A stretch of DNA of 37,593 bases, from positions 1 through 37,593 of IMG/VR virus record IMGVR_UViG_3300033144_003540; one strand, written 5' to 3'. This stretch comes from a virus. The notes below the pieces were generated by a model. The model did not search any database, had not been told where the DNA came from, and saw nothing but the letters and a program-made list of their open reading frames with translations. How positions within the stretch are numbered: position 1 is the first letter of the stretch; each line of letters starts with the position of its first letter. A program made the translations under genes and the position numbers. Below, in pieces: positions 27,856 through 36,360 of this stretch.

Positions 27856-30800
27856 ATGAACAGCAACCGCATAAACATAGAGCTCCACGTCGACGATAAA
27901 GGCTCCGTCACGGTCAAGTCGTTCGGGGACAAGACGGAAAAGTCGATGGGGAAGGCCGGCCAGTCGGTCGGCAAATTCTCCCAGAAATCCGGCTCCGCGC
28001 TCAAGTCTCTCAAAAGCAACTGGATGGCCGTGACGGCCGCGACGGCGGGGGCGATCGCCATGATCAAAAAGAGCATCGAGGCGTTCATGGAGCAGGAATC
28101 GGCGGAGCTGAAACTGGCCGTCGCGATGATGAATGCCGGCACGTACACGCAGGCCAATTTCCGCGCGATGAAGGACTACGCCTCGGCCCTCCAGCAGGTC
28201 ACGAAATACGGCGACGAGGTGACCCTGGCCACGATGGCCAACCTCGAGACGTACGGCATGCACACGGAGGAGCTGAAGGCCGCCACGAAGGCGTCGCTGG
28301 ACCTGGCGGCGGCGAAGGGGATCGACCTGAAAGCGGCCTCCGAGCTGATCGGTAAGGCGTTTGTCGGCGAGACAAGCTCGCTTTCGAGATACGGCATCAT
28401 CCTCGATGAGGGGATCCCGAAAACGGAAAAGTTCGCGGCCGTCCTGGAACTGGTCTCCCGGCGATTCGGCGGCACGGCAACGGCCGAGCTGGAGACCTAC
28501 GGCGGCCAGTGGCAGAAGATCAAGAACTGGTGGGGCGACATCGTCGAGAAGGTGGGCCTCGGCATGCTCAAGACCCTCGAGGCGGTGCAGCTGGCGGTGG
28601 GCATGGTGGGTGCCGGATTCTACACCATGCTGGAAGGAATCGCATCGGGCGTCCTGATCTTTGTCCAGCAGCTTGAAAAGATCCCCATCATCGGGGAAAA
28701 ATTCAGCGGCATTGTGGACCACCTGAAGACGATCAAGGGCGGGTTCACATCGGCAAAGGAGTCGGCCCTCGGATTCGCCGACACAAACCTGACCATGCTG
28801 ACCGGCTTCGACCGCGTGGAAAAGTTCGCGGAGAAGGCGTATCTCGGCATCGAGACGGCTGCGGAAGATGCCGGCGACACCCAGATCAAAGTGTCGGGAA
28901 AGGTGCAAAAAGCCGAGGAAAAGGCGGCCAAAGAAAGAGAAAAAACCGCCCAGAAATTCTCTGACAAATATCAGAACCTCTCCCTGGGCGATTACGAATA
29001 CGCAATCAAAAAGATTAAAGAGCAGGGCACAGCATACACGGAGGCCGGGGCCGACCGTATGCAGGTCCAGGAATGGGTCTCGTCCGAGATACAAAAAGAG
29101 GACGACAAGGTCGTGGAGGCCGCACTCAAAGGCTGCAAGGATCTGACCGATACCTGGCAGAGAGACCTGACCTATCGTGCGGAGGCGCACGCGACGTCAC
29201 TCGCGGGGCAGACGGCAAGGGCAGACGACTATGCCAGAGAATCCAAGGAGATATACCATCAGCTCCGCGACGATGTCAATGAGGCTTCGCTCAGCGAGTA
29301 TGATTACAAGCTCGATCTCCTCGATAAGCAGTATAAGGACTACAAAGAGCACCTGTCTGACCTGGGCGATAAAAACGCCGAATATGTCGACGGCGTGGCG
29401 CTGCTCGACACCTGGCTGGCAAACAGGAAACAGGATCTCCTGGACGAGCAGGCGACAAAGACCGACGATTATGCCAGAGAATCCACGGCGATCTATAAGC
29501 AGCTCCGCGATGACGTCAACGGATACGCGCTCAGCGAGTATGACTACAAGCTCGATCTCCTGCATCAGCAGTACACGAATTACAAGGCCCACCTGACCGC
29601 CCTGGGCGGCGATAATCAGGAATATGCCGACGGGGTCCAGCTCCTTGACACCTGGATGGCGCAGCAGAAAAACGATCTGAGGCACGACGAGATTCAAAAA
29701 CACGGCGAGGCCCTCGATGTCATGAAGCTCGCCTTTGAGGACTATGCCGATCATCATCAGACAAAATCGGAGCTGATGTATGAGGGATGGACGTCAATCC
29801 TGACCGACATGGAGTCCGGTTTTACCACCATCCTCGTCGACGTCATCAAAGGCAAATGGAGCAAGATGGCCGACGACTGGGACGCACTCTGGGAGGGGAT
29901 GCTCGATATCGTGGTAGGCACCGTCGCCAAGATGGCAGTCGAGGCGGCCTCGGTCGCCGTGATCGACTGGATATCCGATGCGATCTGGGCATCTAAAGGA
30001 GTATGGGATTTAGAAGGAAGTGCGGATGGAATACCTGTCGTAGCTCACCCTGGAGAAATGATTATCCCTGCATCTGTAGCTGATCAAGTTAGAGATAATA
30101 TGGGAGAAGGGGGATTCAGCCAAGATTTTTCCGGACTGGCTGAGGCATTAGGAGCGAGTGGAAAAGATGCATTCGGGGCATTAGCAAAAGGCACGGCTAA
30201 ATCATATTCGGCAGTTGGAGCTACAGGAATAGCCGCTATGTTAAGCGATCGAATATCGTTTGAGCAATTCGCTGCCGGACTGGCTAGTCCTGAAGCTTTT
30301 GTTGGTTCTGTATTTCGGGGAGGCATTCCAGCTTTTGGAAGAGAAATTTTAGGGGTGGCTGATTTACCGGGTATAAAAGGACTGCCCGGAAGTTATGGGT
30401 GGGATGATATAGGCGCCATTTTAGGGTCTGTTGGATTGTCTTTTTTGGGAATTCCCGGATTAATAGCTGCCGCTATCGGGAAACCGGTAGGCGCGTTTCT
30501 GGGGGATTATCTTGGTGATGCCCTGGATGCAAGACAATACGAATCAATGCTGGACGCATACGAGGACACATACGGAAGCCGCCGGGACGCTCATGAGGCT
30601 GCGATGGCCGCGATTGCCGAGGGGATCTACTCATCCGGCCCGAGCGCGCAATCCATGTATGGTTATTCTCCCATGCAGATGGCGATAGGATCATATTATG
30701 GAGTGAGTCCCGGAGATGTCTCTGCCGGATTAGGCCCGGCCGGAGCCTCTATGTATGGTCCTGATTTTGGAGGTTTTGGAGCAGAAACTGGAGCCGGGGC

Positions 30801-31104
30801 GGAAGAAGGCGGCTTTTCCGGCGATACGGAAGGCGGCGCGGACAGCGGATACGGGCGCATGTACGGCGGACTCACGGTCGGCCCGGAGTCGGGATACGAC
30901 GTCAGGATGCACGGCACCGAGGTGGTGCTCTCCCAGAAGAGGCCGATCCCGGCGAGGATGGAAGGCGGCCCCGGCGACGGCGGCTCCGATGGAGGGATCC
31001 ATTTCCACCTTCACGGCGCGAAGCTGATCGACCGGCGCGCCCTCGACGAATTCGCGGATGAAATCTATCCCCGCCTGAAAAAACTCGAAGCATGGGGGCA
31101 TTAA
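27856..31104 (+). CDS. Tape measure protein
   Basis: A 1082-residue protein. It starts INIELHVDDKGSVTVKSFGD with a membrane-type helix near 52-70 (NWMAVTAATAGAIAMIKKSI). The next part carries MKDYASALQQVTKYGDEVTL and GKAFVGETSSLSRYGIILDE, blocks typical of siphophage tape measures. Residues about 457-615 contain two 80-residue tandem repeats (DDYARES(K/T)xIYxQLRDDVN ..., DNA period 240). The region encoded by about 30000-30580 is distinctly AT-richer and holds AHPGEMIIPASVADQV, then PASV-type and Gly/Ala-rich membrane-like segments, suggesting recombinational replacement. At about 1.5 angstrom per residue a tail near 160 nm is predicted. Confidence 0.92.
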   Translation: MNSNRINIELHVDDKGSVTVKSFGDKTEKSMGKAGQSVGKFSQKSGSALKSLKSNWMAVTAATAGAIAMIKKSIEAFMEQESAELKLAVAMMNAGTYTQANFRAMKDYASALQQVTKYGDEVTLATMANLETYGMHTEELKAATKASLDLAAAKGIDLKAASELIGKAFVGETSSLSRYGIILDEGIPKTEKFAAVLELVSRRFGGTATAELETYGGQWQKIKNWWGDIVEKVGLGMLKTLEAVQLAVGMVGAGFYTMLEGIASGVLIFVQQLEKIPIIGEKFSGIVDHLKTIKGGFTSAKESALGFADTNLTMLTGFDRVEKFAEKAYLGIETAAEDAGDTQIKVSGKVQKAEEKAAKEREKTAQKFSDKYQNLSLGDYEYAIKKIKEQGTAYTEAGADRMQVQEWVSSEIQKEDDKVVEAALKGCKDLTDTWQRDLTYRAEAHATSLAGQTARADDYARESKEIYHQLRDDVNEASLSEYDYKLDLLDKQYKDYKEHLSDLGDKNAEYVDGVALLDTWLANRKQDLLDEQATKTDDYARESTAIYKQLRDDVNGYALSEYDYKLDLLHQQYTNYKAHLTALGGDNQEYADGVQLLDTWMAQQKNDLRHDEIQKHGEALDVMKLAFEDYADHHQTKSELMYEGWTSILTDMESGFTTILVDVIKGKWSKMADDWDALWEGMLDIVVGTVAKMAVEAASVAVIDWISDAIWASKGVWDLEGSADGIPVVAHPGEMIIPASVADQVRDNMGEGGFSQDFSGLAEALGASGKDAFGALAKGTAKSYSAVGATGIAAMLSDRISFEQFAAGLASPEAFVGSVFRGGIPAFGREILGVADLPGIKGLPGSYGWDDIGAILGSVGLSFLGIPGLIAAAIGKPVGAFLGDYLGDALDARQYESMLDAYEDTYGSRRDAHEAAMAAIAEGIYSSGPSAQSMYGYSPMQMAIGSYYGVSPGDVSAGLGPAGASMYGPDFGGFGAETGAGAEEGGFSGDTEGGADSGYGRMYGGLTVGPESGYDVRMHGTEVVLSQKRPIPARMEGGPGDGGSDGGIHFHLHGAKLIDRRALDEFADEIYPRLKKLEAWGH

Positions 31105-31105
31105 G

Positions 31106-32185
31106 ATGGGCAAAATGAGGCTCCTGTATGACAATCTGATCACCTCCGAGGACATGATCTCCGTCTCGTCCCTGCGATACGGCCTGGTCACGGCGGCCGT
31201 CAAGGTCGGGACCGGATCGGCCACGCTCAACACATCGGGCAACTATTCAGGGGCGACGGACCTGGAATACATCATCGAGATCGATGCCGTCGCGGCGGGG
31301 GCCGAGATCGGCCAGGCGACGTTCCGCTGGTCCGACGGATCCGGGGGCTGGAACGCCGCCGGCGTGGCGACCTCGGCCACGAACATCACGCTCAACAACG
31401 GCGTCACGATCAACTGGACGGCCGGCGCCGGTGCCGATTTTGTGGCCGGAGATATCTGGTATCTCAAAGGCGTCAACCCGTTCAACGCGGCCAAGATGAT
31501 CGACCTGGACCGCGATCACCGGTACCGGTCGCTCACGCTCGACAGTCCGAACACGATCACGATCGATCTCGGCAGCGCCCAGGAGTTCGACGCCCTGGCC
31601 ATCGTCGACCACAATCTCACCTCGGCCGCCACGATCACCCTCGAGGCCGACGACGCCGCCACGTTCGACTCCGACGGCGGATCGCCGCAGGTCTCCGAGT
31701 CCGTCACCTGGACATCCGGAACGATTCTGCACTATCTGACCGCGGCGACGAAGCGACACGCCCGCTGTCTGATCTCCGACGGCGCCAATCCGGACAACCA
31801 TATCGAGGTCGGCGACCTGTTCCTGGGCAAATATCTCGAGCTGACGAATAATTTTATATATGGCGGATCGAGGCCCACGACGGCGCTCGTGTCGCGCAAC
31901 AAAACCCCGTACGGCGTCGGGGCGGCCCGGTTTTACAATCTGCAGAAGGAGTTTTCCTATACGTTCGAGAACCTGCCCTCGGCCGACATCACCGCGCTGG
32001 AGGCCCTGCTCGAGGCGATCTCCGACCGGACCACCGGCATCATCAAACCGGTACTCTTCAACGAAGATTCGGACGATCTGACGGCCGTCTGGCTGGTGGA
32101 TATCGAACAGATCCCGCGGGAGAACACATTCCACCAGCGGTACGCGTCGGAGCTGCAGATGCTGGAGGTGATGCGCAGTGTATAG
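31106..32185 (+). CDS. Tail tip / distal tail protein with lectin-like domain
   Basis: A 359-residue protein, one base after the tape measure stop. MRLLYDNLITSEDMISVSSL at the start and the second half (AKMIDLDRDHRYRSLTLDSP, TITIDLGSAQEFDALAIVDH) read like a galactose-binding (F5/8 C-like) beta-sandwich. The first half has an inserted beta domain (about 25-115). The C-terminal part, RFYNLQKEFSYTFENLPSAD, resembles distal-tail baseplate modules. Position right after the tape measure supports a distal tail role. It overlaps the next gene by eight bases. Confidence 0.7.
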   Translation: MGKMRLLYDNLITSEDMISVSSLRYGLVTAAVKVGTGSATLNTSGNYSGATDLEYIIEIDAVAAGAEIGQATFRWSDGSGGWNAAGVATSATNITLNNGVTINWTAGAGADFVAGDIWYLKGVNPFNAAKMIDLDRDHRYRSLTLDSPNTITIDLGSAQEFDALAIVDHNLTSAATITLEADDAATFDSDGGSPQVSESVTWTSGTILHYLTAATKRHARCLISDGANPDNHIEVGDLFLGKYLELTNNFIYGGSRPTTALVSRNKTPYGVGAARFYNLQKEFSYTFENLPSADITALEALLEAISDRTTGIIKPVLFNEDSDDLTAVWLVDIEQIPRENTFHQRYASELQMLEVMRSV

Positions 32186-33887
32186 AATCCCGATCACCTT
32201 CCATAAACGCCTGACCCGCGGGGAGACACCCGTCGCGTACTGCGTCATCAACACGCAGATGGGCGATCGCGTCTATGCCGAAAAGGAGATGGGCGGCACC
32301 TTCGAGGTGGGCGCCCTCCTGGCGAACGGCTCCTATCTGGCCGACGGCACCTCTGTCGCCGGGGGCGACACGGTCGACGCGATCGACAAGGCGGCGCGGG
32401 TCAGCAATTTCGGATCGTTCGAGCGGACGATCCAGCCCCGGACGGCCGATGTCCTGGCCGCGTACGGCGGCAAACAACTCCAGCACATATCGGTCGATCT
32501 GATCAACACGGACCGCTATTTTTCGCGCCTGATCGCCACGGAGCCGTTCCTGGGCCGGCCCATCAATATATATGCCGGATTCCCCCAGGACCCGCCGTCG
32601 GAGCATATCAGCCTCTTCCAGGGGATCATCTCCCGGGTTACCGCGCTGGAGATTATGACCGTCGAGGCGGAGGAGCGCGGAGGGGACGGCACCGGCGCTG
32701 CGCTGGCGAACCGATACTACCTGCCGAGAGCCTCTCGCTACACCAACGCGCTCGCGGGCAATGACCGCCTCCCGGACGTCTACGGCGACCTGACCGACGG
32801 GACGCAGGGCGTCTGGAACCTGCCCTGCATCGATACCGTTAATTTCGTCTATGCGTTCGCGGGGTTCGCGGTCCTCTCCGTCGCGAACGGCAACACAATC
32901 AACGTCTACGCCGACGGCGCGCTGGTGGATCCGGGCGGCTACACCTTTAACGAGTCGGTCGATTACGAGGGCGAGGGAATGATCGCCACGATCACCTTTG
33001 ACGCCGACCAGGCCAACGCCGCCATCACGGCCCGCGGGATGGGCAAGGCCGCCGGCGCGACCCTGATCGAAAACATCATCGACCTCATCGACGACCTGCT
33101 GACGGTCTCGAACAGCTTCACCTCCGCCCTGTACGAGTCAACGGCGTACGCCAGGGCGCGTCAGATCTTCGAGGCCCAGGGATACGCGGCGGCCGGCGTC
33201 ATCGACGAGGACGTGGTCCTGTGGGACGTGATCACGGTGATGATGTCGGCGTTTCTGGGCAACGCCTTCCTCAACGGCGAGGGGAAACTGGTCCTGGAGA
33301 TCGACAACAACCGGATATCGCAGTACGGCCAGCCGAGCATCATCCCGTCCGGCGAGACCGAGCTGCTGGACGCGTCGTATGGACTGGAAAACGTCATCAA
33401 TCAGGTCCCGGCAAATTTCGCCTATAACTACGCCCAGGGAGAATTCAAGCGCCACACGGACGACACGGCGCATGCCGATGACGCGTCCCGGGGAGTCTAC
33501 GGCACGCGCAAACCGAATATGCCCTGGCAGCTCTACTGGTGCCGGGACCTGACGGTTGTGCAGGCCATCCAGGACCTCATCGTGGAGAAGTTCGCCTGGC
33601 CGCTCTGGGAGATCGAGATCGAGGACAAGACACTCAAGCGCCTGGGGATCGATGTCGGCGATCTGGTGGTCCACACGGTAGACTCGCTCTACGACACAAA
33701 CGGCGACCCGCTGGATAACCACTACTGGCGGGTGATCTCCGTCAACCCCGATTTTACGGCCGGCACAATCACGTTCCGGGCCGTCCGGACACAGTATTTC
33801 CTGACCATCGCGTACATCGCCGACGGCACCTATATCGCGGACGGATCGATCCTGGCGGGCATGAACCGCGACACGACAAAATTCTAA
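32178..33887 (+). CDS. Tail tip / hub-like protein
   Basis: A 569-residue protein with a GTG start overlapping the previous gene. It contains a baseplate-hub-like series: VAYCVINTQMGDRVYAEKEM, FGSFERTIQPRTADVLAAYG, LFQGIISRVTALEIMTVEAE, then RLPDVYGDLTDGTQGVWNLP. VLWDVITVMMSAFLGNAFLN and KFAWPLWEIEIEDKTLKRLG follow in the second half. 'NRLPDVYGDL..G' and 'G.I..V......I..V' blocks are typical of large siphophage tail tip proteins. The hairpin-like sequence YLADGTSVAGG and YIADGTYIADGSILAG (both ends) suggests short beta-repeats at the surface. It is expected to form the tail-tip hub above the fibres. Confidence 0.75.
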   Translation: MYRIPITFHKRLTRGETPVAYCVINTQMGDRVYAEKEMGGTFEVGALLANGSYLADGTSVAGGDTVDAIDKAARVSNFGSFERTIQPRTADVLAAYGGKQLQHISVDLINTDRYFSRLIATEPFLGRPINIYAGFPQDPPSEHISLFQGIISRVTALEIMTVEAEERGGDGTGAALANRYYLPRASRYTNALAGNDRLPDVYGDLTDGTQGVWNLPCIDTVNFVYAFAGFAVLSVANGNTINVYADGALVDPGGYTFNESVDYEGEGMIATITFDADQANAAITARGMGKAAGATLIENIIDLIDDLLTVSNSFTSALYESTAYARARQIFEAQGYAAAGVIDEDVVLWDVITVMMSAFLGNAFLNGEGKLVLEIDNNRISQYGQPSIIPSGETELLDASYGLENVINQVPANFAYNYAQGEFKRHTDDTAHADDASRGVYGTRKPNMPWQLYWCRDLTVVQAIQDLIVEKFAWPLWEIEIEDKTLKRLGIDVGDLVVHTVDSLYDTNGDPLDNHYWRVISVNPDFTAGTITFRAVRTQYFLTIAYIADGTYIADGSILAGMNRDTTKF

Positions 33888-33900
33888 GAGAGGTGACACA

Positions 33901-35367
33901 ATGAAAAAATATCTGGCACTATTGATGGCGGCGGCGTTCCTGGCGGCAGCGCCTCTCTGGGCCGCGGATCAGAGGATCCTGGCCACCGAAGAGATGGTCG
34001 GGGCGAACCACGCCACCAAGGCCGACACGCTCAACCGGCTCGGCCTGGTCGAGCATGAAAACGACGGCCAGCACACCCTGTCCGGATTCCAGGGCAGCCA
34101 GTTCGCGGCGGACGCCCAGGCATCCGACACCTACGCGATTACGCTGGATCCTGTGCCCTCGGCCTATTTCACGGGCATGCTGGTCTATTTTACGGCAAAC
34201 ACCGCCAACAACGGCGCGGCGACGCTGAACGTCAACGCCCTGGGGGCCAAAAGCATACTGAAACACCACGACCTGGCCCTGGAGACGGGCGACATCGAGG
34301 CCGGCCAGCTTGTGGTCTGCCTGTATGACGGGACGTATTTTCAGCTGGCGAGCGCGGGCGGATCGGCGGTGGTGCTCAAAGCATTGTTCGACGCCTACTC
34401 GATCCTGTACGCCGACAGCGACAACACACCGGCAAAGCTGACGGTCGGGGCGTCCACCATCGTCGGCAGGTACAGCTCCGGCGGCATCGTGGCACTGACT
34501 GCCACGCAGGTGCGGGCGATCCTCAACGTGGATAGCGGGGCCGACGTAACCGGGTCTAATGCACCGCAGGCACACAAGACCAGCCATCAAAATGGCGGCA
34601 GCGATGAAATAAGCGTTTCCGGACTGTCCGGAGTGCTGGGAGACGATCAGCATGTCATTGATTCGGAAGCCAAAGCCGCCGCTGTCCAATCTGGTGCCAT
34701 TACGGACGGAGTCACATTAGCGCCTACGCATGACGCCGTCTATGACGTAAAAGCTACCGCCGACGCCGCTCAAACAGCCGCAGAGGTTGCTGCACTTATT
34801 CTTGCGCATAAGAACATCACTGACGCTCACCATGCAAAATATCTTGATTCGGAAGCCAAAGCCGCCGCTGTCCAATCTGGTGCTATTGCGAACGGAGTCA
34901 CTAAAGCGCCTACGCATGACGCCGTCTATGACGTAAAAGTCACCGCCGACGCCGCTCAAACAGCCCCGGAGGTCCTGGCCGTTTCAATCAATAATGTAAA
35001 AGAGGACACGACCCCCGAACTCGGTGGAGAGATGGACTGCGGAGCGCATTCTGTCGGCTTTACCCAGCAGGCGGCCACCGGCGACGGCACCACGACGATC
35101 GACTGGAAGCTGGGCAATAAATTCGCGTTCACCTTCGGAAACCAGGCAGACACGTTCACCTTCACGGCGCCGACAAAGTCCTGTAATCTGGTCCTCGTCG
35201 TCAAACAGTACTCGACCGGCGGCCAGACTGCCACCTGGCCGGGGACGGTGAAATGGCCGGACGGCACGGCACCGACCCTGAGCACCGGCAACAACGCCGT
35301 CGATATCATCTGTTTTTACTACGACGGGACGAACTATTACGGATCCGCGTCACTCGATTTCAGTTAG
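33901..35367 (+). CDS. Tail fibre-like protein with signal peptide
   Basis: A 488-residue protein. Residues 1-21 (MKKYLALLMAAAFLAAAPLW) form a Sec signal peptide ending AAPLWA-A. Then follow DTLNRLGLVEHENDGQHTLS, TYAITLDPVPSAYFTGMLVY and NNGAATLNVNALGAKSILKH, common modules of phage fibres. The middle (about 220-360) contains two 62-residue repeats (EAKAAAVQSGAI ... PTHDAVYDVKxTADAAQTA), AT-richer than the rest, followed by a beta knob (TIDWKLGNKFAFTFGNQADT) of the type ending many fibres (GTVKWPDGTAPTLSTG). A leader peptide on a virion fibre is unusual. Confidence 0.8.
   Translation: MKKYLALLMAAAFLAAAPLWAADQRILATEEMVGANHATKADTLNRLGLVEHENDGQHTLSGFQGSQFAADAQASDTYAITLDPVPSAYFTGMLVYFTANTANNGAATLNVNALGAKSILKHHDLALETGDIEAGQLVVCLYDGTYFQLASAGGSAVVLKALFDAYSILYADSDNTPAKLTVGASTIVGRYSSGGIVALTATQVRAILNVDSGADVTGSNAPQAHKTSHQNGGSDEISVSGLSGVLGDDQHVIDSEAKAAAVQSGAITDGVTLAPTHDAVYDVKATADAAQTAAEVAALILAHKNITDAHHAKYLDSEAKAAAVQSGAIANGVTKAPTHDAVYDVKVTADAAQTAPEVLAVSINNVKEDTTPELGGEMDCGAHSVGFTQQAATGDGTTTIDWKLGNKFAFTFGNQADTFTFTAPTKSCNLVLVVKQYSTGGQTATWPGTVKWPDGTAPTLSTGNNAVDIICFYYDGTNYYGSASLDFS
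34661..34973 (+). repeat. 186-bp period direct repeat in fibre gene
   Basis: Bases 34661-34787 and 34847-34973 are nearly identical (start ATTCGGAAGCCAAAGCCGCC), period 186 = 62 codons, so copy number can change without breaking the frame. The surrounding stretch (about 34550-34990) is AT-richer than its flanks. Confidence 0.8.
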
Positions 35368-35385
35368 GGCGCGAGGGGTAAAAAA

Positions 35386-36351
35386 ATGAAAAACTGGAAA
35401 CCCATACTTGCTACGCTCCTGATGGCGTCGATCATCTTCGCCTCTCCGGCGGCCGCAGCCTCGCGCTATGGCGACGGATCGGACGGGGATGTGACCATCT
35501 CCTCGAACACGACCCTGACAGGAGCCATGCAGTACAACAATTTGACCGTCAACGGCGGCATCACCCTCAACACCGCCGGATATCAGGTCGAGGGCAAAAA
35601 TGAACTGATCAACAACGGGACAATTACAGACTCGTCTTCGGGGGGGGCGGGAGGTTCTGGAGGGGCGGGAGCGCCAACAAACACCGTTAAAGGACATGGC
35701 GGCACAGGGAGTAACGGTTCAGCGGGAACGGGTACGGGCGGAACTGGCGGTGGTGGCGGAGGATCGGGCGCAGCGCAAGCGAACAGCGGGTATACGGGAA
35801 ACGGGGGGAAGGGTGGAGATGGAGGTGATGGTGGTAAGGGCGGCGGGACCGTCCTGATCAGTGCCCGGATATTCACAAACAACGGCACGATCCATGCCAA
35901 CGGCAGCGCCGGGGACGCGGGAACTGTCTGTGAACAGGGAATATATGTGTATTGGGCCACCGCAACGCCTACCGATTATGATCTGGCTGGTGGAAACGGC
36001 GGCGGCGGCGGGGGCGGCGATGGTGGTGATGGCGGCGAGGTGACGCTGTATTACGAAACCCGCACTGCCGGTACGGTTACGGCGACCGGGGGGGCGGCAG
36101 GGGCGGCAGCGGGATACGGATGGTCCGCGTTGAACTGTTTATATGGTCCCCCTGGCGGATTTGAATATTCTGGCGGCGGCGGTGGAACTGGAGGTGGCGC
36201 CGGAGGCCCCGGTGGTAAGGGCGAAGAAGATACGGGATCTTCCGGAGGAGGTGACCCCGGATCTGCCGGATCGGTTGGGTCTGCTGGGAGCGTAACCTGG
36301 ACCCTGGACGTAGAAAGCACCGGCGGCCTGATGCTCGGGTGCAGCTTTTAG
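35386..36351 (+). CDS. Glycine-rich adhesin with signal peptide
   Basis: A 321-residue protein. Residues 1-25 (NWKPILATLLMASIIFASPA, AAA-S) are a signal peptide. A short beta part (GDVTISSNTTLTGAMQYNNL, VNGGITLNTAGYQVEGKNEL) resembles beta-helix stalks. About 85-300 is dominated by glycine runs (GGAGGSGGAGAP, GTGTGGTGGGGGGSG, GGKGGDGGDGG), interleaved with variable short strands. Gly-rich motifs like these form the polyglycine-II sandwich of T-even gp38-type adhesins, where hypervariable loops between them decide receptor. Tail-tip position and directly repeated DNA make it a likely receptor-binding protein. Confidence 0.75.
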   Translation: MKNWKPILATLLMASIIFASPAAAASRYGDGSDGDVTISSNTTLTGAMQYNNLTVNGGITLNTAGYQVEGKNELINNGTITDSSSGGAGGSGGAGAPTNTVKGHGGTGSNGSAGTGTGGTGGGGGGSGAAQANSGYTGNGGKGGDGGDGGKGGGTVLISARIFTNNGTIHANGSAGDAGTVCEQGIYVYWATATPTDYDLAGGNGGGGGGGDGGDGGEVTLYYETRTAGTVTATGGAAGAAAGYGWSALNCLYGPPGGFEYSGGGGGTGGGAGGPGGKGEEDTGSSGGGDPGSAGSVGSAGSVTWTLDVESTGGLMLGCSF

Positions 36352-36360
36352 GAGGTCATA

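Noticed and set aside
27832-29190. 452-codon reverse open frame opposite the tape measure
   Set aside because: Shadow of the tape measure gene caused by GC-rich third positions; low-complexity Leu/Arg/His content and no context.
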